Assembly (NCBI GenBank): GCA_964019425.1 | Contig: OZ025799.1 | Coordinates: forward strand, 1-64,000 | Source of the DNA: Flectonema sp. DT1601 | Taxonomy: Eukaryota; Euglenozoa; Diplonemea; Diplonemida; Diplonemidae | Direction of reading: 5' to 3' | DNA: 64,000 nucleotides | In this document: one piece after another, positions 31,121 to 40,134 of the stretch | Numbering within the stretch: the stretch's first letter is position 1 | How the letters are laid out: each line of letters opens with the position of its first letter | Notes under the pieces: generated by a model | What the model was told of the DNA's origin: nothing | The model's input: only the letters and a program-made list of their open reading frames with translations | The model's database searches: none | Translations under genes and position numbers: made by a program

Positions 31121-32227
31121 TTAAATAGAAGACGTATGAACCCCCCCTATTCGGCTGCCCACGTTAATTGTAAAGGTTGGACAAGATTTCTCTTTCTCAT
31201 TTGCTACGAGGGGAATATCCATTGGTGCGAGCTCTACTCCCTCTTCAGATTCGGGTTCTTCCATTAGAATCTTTCCTTCTTTGTGTACTTTCTTAAAAAT
31301 AGAGTTCATGGTATCAAAGAAAGTTAAAATACAAGCGCCCGTAAGAACTCCCCACCATCCGAAAATACCTCCAAAAAGATCAATCCAAGATTGTCCAGGG
31401 ATGTGAATCGTACGAACTGCAGTAAATCGAGAGACTTTGAAATCTAAAAGCACCATGTAATTCTCAAAAGTAGTATTCGAAGGAACAATTCTTCGATATT
31501 GTGTAGTTTGTAGTTCCGTTGAGTTTACGATTGAACCATTTATAAATTTCTCCTGTTCGATGTTATAATTTATAAAAGCGATATGCCCCAACCCAATAGG
31601 TATCGGTGCCGTGACTGACTTCTGAGTGAACTCCGTATCGTCGATTCCTTTACTTTTTTTATAAGATCGCGCAGCAAACATGAATACCGCTTGGGAACTC
31701 TTTTGGAACTCAATATCTTTAGCACAATCTTTTTCATTTATATAAAGGTTAATATTAAGAGTGTCAAGTGAAGTCCTCATCACGATATCATTCTTTTGTG
31801 CGTAATGGTTGTCAAAACCGAGTACGGAATTTCTAAAAGCCAGTAAGCAGATATCACGAACAGGTGCGTAGGTTCCATTAATAGCACGTTGCTGACAATA
31901 ACGTCTTGGTGAGCAAGAGTCATTGAGACCCAGAAGCTTACAAAATTCACCACCGTATTCGACTATCGCTTTTTCGCAATCACTTTTTGTTCCGTTCAGA
32001 AAAGCTGTACATGCGAAAGCACTAATTCCACAGCTTGCTGCTTCAGGTTTAAATACTAATGAGGGGGGGTATACTCCTTCAAGTTCAACTACGTCAATCA
32101 TCTTTCCCTCAAATCTCCCCGTATTTAACCATCTGGTAGTCAATTGAATCGTCGTATATATTGAAAGACCCAACATTGCTAACATCAACAAATTGCGAAG
32201 TATTTTTATTTTTTTGTAATTTTCCAT
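31121..32227 (-). CDS. Two-span membrane protein, DEG/ENaC-channel-like
   Basis: This 368-aa protein has a short cytoplasmic N-terminus, a first membrane span (about 11-32), a ~240-residue loop and a second span (about 285-310), then an acidic cytoplasmic tail. The loop is Cys-rich, with at least nine Cys mostly at 45-155. It has about six N-glycosylation sequons (NGT, NDS, NGT, NGS, NST, NTT), so it should be extracellular. The second span, SWIDLFGGIFGWWGVLTGACILTFFD, echoes the Gly-rich TM2 of DEG/ENaC/ASIC trimers (GxxxGxxxGxSxLT). The post-TM1 VYPPSLVFKP echoes the family's FPAVTIC region. These topological and local similarities suggest a sodium-type channel but not strongly enough to name a subfamily. 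CAG (TACTCAG) is 25 nt upstream of the ATG. Confidence 0.8.
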   Translation of the reverse strand: MENYKKIKILRNLLMLAMLGLSIYTTIQLTTRWLNTGRFEGKMIDVVELEGVYPPSLVFKPEAASCGISAFACTAFLNGTKSDCEKAIVEYGGEFCKLLGLNDSCSPRRYCQQRAINGTYAPVRDICLLAFRNSVLGFDNHYAQKNDIVMRTSLDTLNINLYINEKDCAKDIEFQKSSQAVFMFAARSYKKSKGIDDTEFTQKSVTAPIPIGLGHIAFINYNIEQEKFINGSIVNSTELQTTQYRRIVPSNTTFENYMVLLDFKVSRFTAVRTIHIPGQSWIDLFGGIFGWWGVLTGACILTFFDTMNSIFKKVHKEGKILMEEPESEEGVELAPMDIPLVANEKEKSCPTFTINVGSRIGGVHTSSI

Positions 32228-32451
32228 TTTTATTTTGTTTGTTGAGTCGTAACTGAGTAGAATAGAAACAGTTTGTTGATATCACATTACGGGAACACAC
32301 GACGTTAACATGAAAATACCATACTCGTAACTGACAATTAGATAAATATAATATAAGTTACTAGTCAGGTAAATACTAAAAAGTAAAATGTGTAAATGAT
32401 TAGCTTGCATATCAAAAGAACGAGTCACTCGTATTGCCAGTCACAATAGAA

Positions 32452-33654
32452 CTACCAGATGGGTCCCAATAATTCTAATTTAGTTGTCGGGTGTTTTCTT
32501 TCCTGTTGTTTGTACTGCTGTGATAATTCATTGGCTACAAAGCGAAGTAAGCAATCCAGGAAACAAATTACCAAATATGGAGACTCCTCAAATGCGGCAC
32601 CAAACTGGCGGCGGTCCATCGTTGGTCCGACGTGGAAGTTACGGAGAGCTGCACTCGTGTTCTTAACCTCCAACATTTGATATGCTGGGTCTCGCTTTCT
32701 TCGGGACGTCGGAAGTCGGGGCGGACGATTTTCAGGAGGGAAATGATCCAATAAGCACTGCGCCTGATTAGCTGTCAGTCTCCCACTCGGAACTACTTCG
32801 TTATAAAGATCTCCTCTCGCTAAGACAGTTGAGTCAGATCCACAAGCGAGTTTAAAACAAGTGTTGATCACCTGATGCTTCTTATCATAAACTACATCGT
32901 CTACGAGGTCTAGAAATGCGTTTAAGTCAACAGACTCGTCTCGGCTTTTGTCCTTTTCATCGAAGTGGGAAAAGAGTGCGCGGATCATGGTCGGGAGTGC
33001 CTTTCCCTCAGTCAGGTAAAGTAGTACAGATCCAAAGGCTGCTGGGTTGATACCTCCTGTGTGACCAGCAATCTTCAATTTCACTCCCTTGACACCTCCG
33101 TCAGGTATCGTTTCCCTGTACTGATGCAGCATCAGTACTCTCCTCCTTGGTCGAGTTTTGACTGAGTTCGGACCTTTATTTAATTGATCCTGACTACCTA
33201 GAAATTGACGAAAGACTTCCGGTTGAGGTTTCGGATGTTTTATGGACTCGAGAATCTGAACTGCAACCTCGTGAGGTATATTCCGATCTAAGAAAGGCTG
33301 AAATGCTTTAAAAATTAAACAAAGATTAGTTGCGTCAACTACTTTGTGATCTGGCAGCGGGAGTTTGTTCGCATTACCGACATTGCCCGATGACGGCACT
33401 GGTGCTATGGAAGGTCGGACAGTTTTCGTGTACTTCGGAGGGTCTTCATTTGATCGATTCACTATTCGAGGTTTGTTTTGAGGGTTTTCAATCAACTGAT
33501 CGAATTCCTTCTTTGCGGTTTCGAACCTCTCGGCACTCCTGCTCATGTGATCCTTGCAGTTGGATAGCATTCCACATAATTTAATTCGTGAGAGGAGATG
33601 CCTTTCAAGTCTTTCCAGCTTTAAAAAGACATCAATCTTATCCCCATTATCCAT
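32452..33654 (-). CDS. EF-hand-like protein of unknown role
   Basis: This 400-aa protein starts at MDNGDKIDVF. The open frame extends 21 codons further, but no ATG exists there, and a TTTTCTTGTTAAGTATCCTTCAG tract ends 8 nt before this ATG, which decides the start. Residues 1-60 are helical, 60-110 are Pro/Ser-rich linker, and 110-330 look folded. About residues 220-280 (IRALFSHFDEKDKSRDESVDLNAFLDLVDD) resemble a degenerate EF-hand pair of the calcineurin-B/CIB type: F, D/K/S-rich loop, hydrophobic, FLDLV. The calcium ligands are incomplete. It lies 224 bp upstream of the channel-like gene on the same strand. The specific function is not recognised. Confidence 0.8.
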   Translation of the reverse strand: MDNGDKIDVFLKLERLERHLLSRIKLCGMLSNCKDHMSRSAERFETAKKEFDQLIENPQNKPRIVNRSNEDPPKYTKTVRPSIAPVPSSGNVGNANKLPLPDHKVVDATNLCLIFKAFQPFLDRNIPHEVAVQILESIKHPKPQPEVFRQFLGSQDQLNKGPNSVKTRPRRRVLMLHQYRETIPDGGVKGVKLKIAGHTGGINPAAFGSVLLYLTEGKALPTMIRALFSHFDEKDKSRDESVDLNAFLDLVDDVVYDKKHQVINTCFKLACGSDSTVLARGDLYNEVVPSGRLTANQAQCLLDHFPPENRPPRLPTSRRKRDPAYQMLEVKNTSAALRNFHVGPTMDRRQFGAAFEESPYLVICFLDCLLRFVANELSQQYKQQERKHPTTKLELLGPIW

Positions 33655-36600
33655 GTTGTGTACTGAAGGATACTTAACAAGAAAACAGTACGCAATTTGA
33701 TTCAAAAACGAATCCAACCGTACTTCAGTTCACAGATTCATTTTACTTCGTATTCCTGTTCTTCATGAGAATAATATAAAGTTTCGGCTAACGTTGCAAA
33801 ACTAATTTAATTCTGTCTTCGAGTTAGTTTTATGACAAAGCAGGAAGGCAGATAACGAAAGAACGGGAAGTGGAGAGGGAGCTTATAATAATAACCAGGA
33901 AATACACATTCCAAAAGGTATTAAAAAAAGCACAAATAAAAGTCCGATACCGATATGCTAATCCAAAGCACTCAACTCAAACTGCCAGGATTGGCTACTC
34001 ACATTTCTGCAAACGGAAGATTAAGCCACGGTAACGATTAGTAGTGTGGAGCAGAAGAACAAAAATAACTCACTCCGCGCGCTATGAAATACTGACGAGG
34101 ACTAGGTACTTAATCAGATTAAAAGAATCGTGACAGGGAGGAGAGTAGGTTTTCACATTCTCTCAACGCACTTGAAATAATCAAATATTCAGGCGGGAAC
34201 TTCTTCTAGTTAAATACTGACAAAGTTTCCCACCTAAATACTTAACATTCACAATAGTGTAACACTTTAACACTGACATACTTAACGGTTAAGATTCTGG
34301 TGTGTTCTTTGTCAATGGGAGTGACCTGTCTCACGGATTCTCTAAAACCTAATAAATAACATTCACTTCGAATAAGTTGGAAGAAACTTGAAAACGAAGT
34401 CTGAATCTAATCCTCGCAGTGAGATCACTGCGATACTTAAAAATAGATTAACAAAAAAAAAGAAATAAGAGCAAACAGAAACACCCTGTTAAGTGTTTAA
34501 ATAAATAAACCACGAAACCAGGTACATACTGCCTAAGACCACTTGTGGAGAATTTTTGAAAAATTTAAAATGTGAAAAATAGAGAGGAAAAGTTTGTGGG
34601 TGTCGGTATTGCTGCTCTTCAATCCGACATGAAGAAGGTCATCCATCGATTCTGAGTGTGATGGGTAAAAGGAGAAGGAAAAGGAGGACGGAGACATAAC
34701 AAAAAAAAAAAGAAGGCAGAACTAAAAAAAGATATTAGTTATCTATTTATTTATTTTCGAAAATCCTAACACTTATCCATCATCGTAAGCTTACAGGGTA
34801 TCAGCGAAAAGATCCCCGTTAGAAATAGTTATTTTTGCTACAGTTATCAAATAAATCATAGTTAGCATTTCCAGAACTAAGGGTCTGGACACCCAGAGGG
34901 TGAGACAATTCCCAGCTGTCCACCTTATCCAGAGACTAACAGATTTAAAAAAAAAATGATTAGGGAGTAAAAAAAAAAAAATCTTTTATATCCATATATA
35001 TATACCCTTATTCATAAAAAAATTATACGAATGCCGCTTTGGACAACACGAATAACTTTTCCAATCTAAGGAACCGAATCACAAGGAAGTTCTGAGACCC
35101 TCAGTTTTAACTACTCCGGACTCAATAATTGTTAACTGTGGAATGTGGATTGTTGTCAAAAAGAAGGTTACCTACCCAGAATATAGCAGCAAAGAAAAAT
35201 AATTTTTTTTTTTTAAATTAAAAAACATCAAACACCGCAGGCTGCTAAAAAAAAACTGCAGTAAAATGAAAACGTTAAAGGGGAGGAAGGGTAAAGATGA
35301 TCCAGAAAATCAGCTAATTCGCCGCAAAAGTAGTCACGTTGTGTTTGCTCTTGAAGGCGATGAAAATCATCGCCGTCTTCGGTAGTTAGTTAACTAACCG
35401 ACAAGCACGTTATGACACAGCTGAATGAACTGATCTTCTTGGCAACGTATTCCGGTATATCAGAGAGAAGCAATCTATTTGTTTTGCATTGAAAACTTGC
35501 TTCGAAAACTGAAGGAAGCTAGATAGTTGTTTATGCAACACAAACACGTATCATACTTCGAAGAAATATGATACTCGGGGTGTCTGTAGGAATCGTGGCA
35601 TGTGCCAGAACCGCAGAACCACAATTTGTATCGAAAGCAAGGAAAGAGTAAAGTTCATCATCAGATGTACTCTGCTGAGTACATCTGATGTACTCTGCTG
35701 AGTCATGTTATTCAGCACAACTTCAAGAACAGCACAGTAGTACAACTCAATTACAAAAAGAAAATAGAGAGAGAGGGAGGCAGGGTGAATTGCATAAGTT
35801 TTAAGGAATACCGTTTGAGCTACTCTTTTAGAGAAATGAGGGCTCTACTGTAATACAGGTCGATAGAATAATAAATGAATATCATTTAATATCTTGTGAG
35901 GCATTCTCCAACGGGAGAATCATACACGCTGTCAGTGTCAACAACGACAACTGATACTCTTCGGGGAGGAATGCTTATTCATCAGTCTGACAAAATGTCC
36001 AAATGAAGTTAGGGACGTGTCTTGTCAAAAAGAAATACCAATCATGATGATGATCATCTAATTAGTTAATAAGCAGTGGTTCAGAGTACTTGTACTCTAA
36101 CTCAAGATTCGACCAGCGAAGTTACAACACACTAATTACATGACAGATTCGTCTGGTTTGTTTAAAGAGAGGGAATCAAAATAAAAAAAAGTATTTAAAA
36201 TATCTTTAAAAAAAAGCAGCCCGCATCTCAGAATGTGTGCTGCAGGGAATAGAGTGGCAACTGTTGCCGAAAAGAACTTTCGGGGAAATAAAAAATGTTC
36301 AACGAGATTATAATAAAAGGCAATCCTACCCGAATATCGCCGCAAGAATGATTTGCGAGTCTCGCAAGTGTTGAAGAAAACGTTTGTGTTGTGAAGGGGT
36401 GGAAGAAGACATCAAGTTGGTATTTAACAACTGTCTTCGAACCGAAGGATAATCAGACTTCATAGTCTTCCTTGTCCAAATCGCACACACGAACAAAATA
36501 ACGGAAAGATGTTTCTATTTAAGTATCGCCTTCCGCAGAAAATGCATAAATGAACCAGGGAATACCTCCCCACACTGTTTTCAATAACACTTCTTGGACT

Positions 36601-37101
36601 GACGACGGCCAGTTAACAAAACTAAGGAAATGAAATTCTTAAAAAAAAAACACAACACAAAGCTGCCTGAATTAGCTGCAGCGGTAACGAGTAAGTGCTG
36701 TTGGGTTTGATAGATGGATGTTAAAAAGTACAAGAGGGTCGACAAGAGAATTCAGGGAAAGATCTGAGTTACCAAATACAAATATCACGTGTGTAATACA
36801 TCGAGAGTAATATTATGTATTTATATTTATGTTAGAACTCAGATGACACCAATCACAGAACTTTTATGGAATGAACACAACAGAAAACAATCAACAAGTG
36901 ACAGGAGACAGAGACTCAATCGGGGATAGTGCCATTAACAGAATTGTGACAGTCAGACCACAGATGAATATGTAAGTATTGGATATATGCAAACTGACAG
37001 TGTCATGAAATCAAACAACTCACTGCAGTATCAACTCTTGGCGGTATCGAACTGACTGACTTGGGAGAAAGGAGAGAGCATCGCTCATACTGAAAATGGA
37101 A
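33655..37101. other. Long intergenic region (3.4 kb)
   Basis: This is the largest gene-free stretch after the repeats. It contains A/T homopolymers, a perfect 14-bp hairpin at 35659-35690, a 7-bp-stem hairpin at 35356-35374 and a 39-codon plus-strand frame at 35266-35385. Otherwise I see nothing in it. Short frames at 35551-35745 and 36136-36345 have no coherent composition. Confidence 0.55.
35659..35690. repeat. Perfect 14-bp inverted repeat with TGCT loop
   Basis: CATCAGATGTACTC and its exact reverse complement flank a 4-nt loop. Immediately to the right, 17 nt of the unit (GATGTACTCTGCTGAGT) is repeated directly at 35688-35704, so the hairpin arm is present once more. It is non-coding, and neither long terminal repeats nor a transposase frame is nearby. 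Confidence 0.85.
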
Positions 37102-38712
37102 CTAATTGTCGTCGTCATCGTCGTTGTTGTCATTGCTATCTTTGTTATCTTTGTTGTCATTCTTGTTATCGTTGTTGTCATTGCTATCTTTGTTATCTTT
37201 GTTGTCATTCTTGTTATCGTTCTTGTTATCGTTGTTGTCATTGTTGTCTTTGTTGTCATTCTTGTTGTCGTTCTTGTTATCGTTGTTGTCATTGTTGTCT
37301 TTGTTGTCATTCTTGTTGTCGTTCTTGTTATCGTTGTTGTCATTGCTATCTTTGTTATCTTTGTTGTCATTCTTGTTATCGTTCTTGTTATCGTTGTTGT
37401 CATTGTTGTCTTTGTTGTCATTCTTGTTATCGTTGTTGTCATTGTTGTCTTTGTTGTCATTCTTGTTGTCGTTCTTGTTATCGTTGTTGTCATTGTTGTC
37501 TTTGTTGTCATTCTTGTTGTCGTTCTTGTTATCGTTGTTGTCATTGTTGTCTTTGTTGTCATTCTTGTTGTCCTTGTCATCCTTGTTGTCTTTGTCATCC
37601 TTGTTGTCCTTGTCATCCTTGTTGTCTTTGTCATCCTTGTTGTCTTTGTCATCCTTGTTGTCCTTGTCATCCTTGTTGTCTTTGTCATCCTTGTTGTCCT
37701 TGTCATCCTTGTTGTCCTTGTCATCCTTGTTGTCTTTGTCATCCTTGTTGTCCTTGTCATCCTTGTTGTCTTTGTCATCCTTGTTGTCCTTGTCATCCTT
37801 GTTGTCTTTGTCATCCTTGTTGTCTTTGTCATCCTTGTTGTCCTTGTCATCCTTGTTGTCCTTGTCATCCTTGTTGTCTTTGTCATCCTTGTTGTCCTTG
37901 TCATCCTTGTTGTCTTTGTCATCCTTGTTGTCCTTGTCATCCTTGTTGTCCTTGTCATCCTTGTTGTCTTTGTCATCCTTGTTGTCATCATTATCAAATT
38001 GACTTGGCACGCAAGTTAAGCAAGATGGTTTGCTTCCACCGTTAAAGAATCTACGAGGACACCAGTTCGACTGACACTGTCCCTTTACCCAGGCACAGTC
38101 AGAACCGGCAGCAGCACAATCGGAGTTACTCAAATCCTCACAAGCAGTTGTACGTACATTTGAAAACACACCCATGTGCAGGAGGTCAATTTCAGTAGCA
38201 GGTGTCGTAATGGTCTCACCTGCAGGAATTTGCTTTCTGAATGCCACCATGTGGTATTTATCCGAAACGTAAGAAAAACGAGGAGCGCAAGAACCAGTGT
38301 CCCAACCATCTGCAGGAAGCAGTCCAGTGTAGCGGCCGTTAGTGGTGTGGGAACAAGGAGGGCAGTGGTATACAACAACAATAAACTCACAGGGTTTGTT
38401 ATTACACGTGTCGGGTGGGCAAGTGAGAACGAAACTGGAGCCAGCGAGTATGACGGAGGTCTGGTCCGGAAAGTATGCCCTGGCTGTTGGCTTGTAAGCT
38501 AAGAAGTCCGGCACATTCCACAACCTCGCTTCAAGTCCAGAAATGGACCATCCCGGCATATCTCTAGAAACAGACTCTGGACTTAACGATATTAAAGTTG
38601 TTGATCCATCCTCCTGCATTCTATCAATCGAAACTTCTACATCTCCGTTGCACGCTGCCGTAGCCCCTGCGAAGGCGGAAAAGAAAAACAACGCCTTGAC
38701 GAATACTAACAT
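37102..38712 (-). CDS. Secreted protein with Asp/Lys/Asn-repeat tail
   Basis: This 536-aa protein has a signal peptide (MLVFVKALFFFSAFAGATAA, 1-20), a Cys-rich ectodomain (about 21-240, 16 or more Cys) and a repeat tail (about 243-536). The tail is first made of 18-bp units coding DKDNKD and then of mixed 24-36-bp units coding NDNKNDNKDNND. The tail is highly charged, likely disordered and potentially cation-binding. The ectodomain includes paired-Cys stretches (CPPDTCNNKPCEF, YHCPPCSH) and a small CEDLSNSDCAAAGSDCAWVKGQC knot but no domain I can name. There is no anchor, so it should be secreted or vesicular. CAG is 14 nt before the ATG. Repeat length is probably variable between strains. 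It shares only the design (secreted head plus simple tandem tail) with the mucin-like gene. Confidence 0.85.
   Translation of the reverse strand: MLVFVKALFFFSAFAGATAACNGDVEVSIDRMQEDGSTTLISLSPESVSRDMPGWSISGLEARLWNVPDFLAYKPTARAYFPDQTSVILAGSSFVLTCPPDTCNNKPCEFIVVVYHCPPCSHTTNGRYTGLLPADGWDTGSCAPRFSYVSDKYHMVAFRKQIPAGETITTPATEIDLLHMGVFSNVRTTACEDLSNSDCAAAGSDCAWVKGQCQSNWCPRRFFNGGSKPSCLTCVPSQFDNDDNKDDKDNKDDKDNKDDKDNKDDKDNKDDKDNKDDKDNKDDKDNKDDKDNKDDKDNKDDKDNKDDKDNKDDKDNKDDKDNKDDKDNKDDKDNKDDKDNKDDKDNKDDKDNKDDKDNKDDKDNKDDKDNKDDKDNKDDKDNKNDNKDNNDNNDNKNDNKNDNKDNNDNNDNKNDNKNDNKDNNDNNDNKNDNKDNNDNNDNKNDNKNDNKDNKDSNDNNDNKNDNKNDNKDNNDNNDNKNDNKNDNKDNNDNNDNKNDNKNDNKDNKDSNDNNDNKNDNKDNKDSNDNNDDDDDN
37105..37992. repeat. 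Coding minisatellite of the D/K/N tail
   Basis: Two adjacent arrays lie in one gene. At 37560-37992 are perfect or near-perfect 18-bp units (TTGTTGTCCTTGTCATCC with C/T variants). At 37105-37560 are related GTT/GTC-rich units with a higher-order period. On the plus strand the same DNA gives VVFVIL- or LSLL-type frames, which are shadows. Confidence 0.9.
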
Positions 38713-39124
38713 TTTATTTAGAAATACTGAGAAGCTGAAGAACAGATAACAACTTAACTCTACCCAGAAATAAAAAGATTAACGCACCCAAACAAACTGG
38801 ATTAGAAACAATGTTTAGTTATTCCTGTGAAATGAATGAAATCAATAATTTCAACAGCTACTGTTGTCACAACAAGAGCTGACTCAATTGGCTTCAGTGA
38901 CTTGATTTAATGACACGATACGCTCCTGCTGCTGTCCAACCAGTTTTCATAAAATGTTACAACTTTGATAAATCACTTTTGGTACAACTCCATACTTTCG
39001 AAGTATTTCTCGAATGCTATTATTCAAGAAGTGAACTACTTATTGAGTTTTCTGAGAAACTCGCGGAAGACACAATACTTGTCAAACCGCACGGAATGAC
39101 GCCGAACGCGTTCTTGAAGTCATT
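38713..39124. other. Intergenic, no gene recognised
   Basis: 412 bp. A plus-strand frame overlaps the end of the zinc-finger gene and is taken as a shadow. Confidence 0.5.
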
Positions 39125-39907
39125 TTATTTCCAATATCCACACGATTTGCATTTATTGTTATTTTTAAAGTTCTTAACAGAACACTGACTGCAATACCAA
39201 CTCCCCACTACGGGCAGAGGATCAAATTCATTAGCAGCGAGCTTTGGCTTAGTGCACGTCGGGCAGACGTCATTAACTGTCGGAACGATAGTTTTGCAAG
39301 GTTTACATATCCAACTGCTCTCAACATTAAAGGAACCATAAAGAGCTTTTGATTTTGGGGCACTGCAATTCCAACAGGTGCCTCTTCTTGATCTTACAGT
39401 TATTTCGTTAACATATAAACATTCTCCGCAAGCCCAGGTTCTGATTTTAGACGATAATTCACTCACTTGAGGATTGTCACAAGACGGACACTTCTCGAGC
39501 TGTTGTGGGTATCCGTATCCACATCCTCTACAGAAATGTATTTGTTTCTTTCTAGTAACACGCAACCAAGCTCTGTCTTCTACAGATAATAGATCTGTTG
39601 ATCTCGCAGTAATACTTTCTGTACTCTCATGTTGGGTGTACGCATCTCCCGTAGTCTGATCAGTAATCTTGTAACCAGTGTCACTTTCATATTTATTATA
39701 CCAATCTCTAGGCCGATCTTTAATCTCCGAAGGTTGCATCCTTCCGAGTCTCGAAAACCCGCTCTCTTTTCCTCCTGCTTGCTCTGATCCCGGCTCTGGA
39801 TATAACGTATCCGAAACTCCACGACGGCAGAATCGAACAGCAATGAACTCGCCCCTTCTTTTCATCTCCCTCAGCGTTCTTGACGCTGCTTCTGTTCGAA
39901 GCATCAT
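39125..39907 (-). CDS. RanBP2-type zinc-finger protein, probably mitochondrial
   Basis: The preferred start is the first real ATG (MMLRTEAASRTLREMKRRG), giving 260 aa. The frame is open further upstream but only with non-ATG codons, up to a TTTTTCTTTCCGCAG acceptor-like site at 40014. The N-terminus is Arg-rich, acid-poor and amphipathic, as in mitochondrial presequences. The C-terminal 130 residues hold four C4 modules. The last (WYCSQCSVKNFKNNNKCKSC) fits the RanBP2 pattern W-x-C-x2-C-x3-N-x6-C-x2-C exactly, and one earlier (WACGECLYVN...CWNC) fits with a longer insert. Such fingers bind single-stranded RNA or ubiquitin. In kinetoplastids several RanBP2-finger proteins serve mitochondrial RNA editing and processing. 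By analogy this may be an organellar RNA-binding protein (inference). Only about 120 bp separate it from the next gene upstream. Confidence 0.8.
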   Translation of the reverse strand: MMLRTEAASRTLREMKRRGEFIAVRFCRRGVSDTLYPEPGSEQAGGKESGFSRLGRMQPSEIKDRPRDWYNKYESDTGYKITDQTTGDAYTQHESTESITARSTDLLSVEDRAWLRVTRKKQIHFCRGCGYGYPQQLEKCPSCDNPQVSELSSKIRTWACGECLYVNEITVRSRRGTCWNCSAPKSKALYGSFNVESSWICKPCKTIVPTVNDVCPTCTKPKLAANEFDPLPVVGSWYCSQCSVKNFKNNNKCKSCGYWK

Positions 39908-40134
39908 TTGAAATGATCTGTCGGAATGAATTAGTACTACTGAAGTGGAGTTACTTCTCAGTGTTAGAAATAGTCGGTAGCTCAAAGCGGATGACGTATT
40001 AAATAATTCGTACCTGCGGAAAGAAAAATAATAATCAGAGAAGAGTACACAACAAAACCTAATAAAAGTATAAAATACAATCTACAAGTGAGTTTATCTG
40101 GTGCCACAGGCCGAACCTCTCTGTTGGAGAACTT

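Noticed and set aside
31121-32227. P2X receptor or tetraspanin for the two-span protein
   Set aside because: Only two spans with one large loop exclude a tetraspanin. P2X-specific Cys and ATP-site Lys patterns are not seen.
33655-33717. N-terminal extension of the EF-hand-like protein
   Set aside because: No ATG in it, and a strong acceptor-like tract lies inside it.
37096-38019. Plus-strand VVIVVVIAIF- and LSLLSLLSL-type frames
   Set aside because: These are shadows of the minus-strand D/K/N repeat gene, which has a signal peptide and a Cys-rich head.
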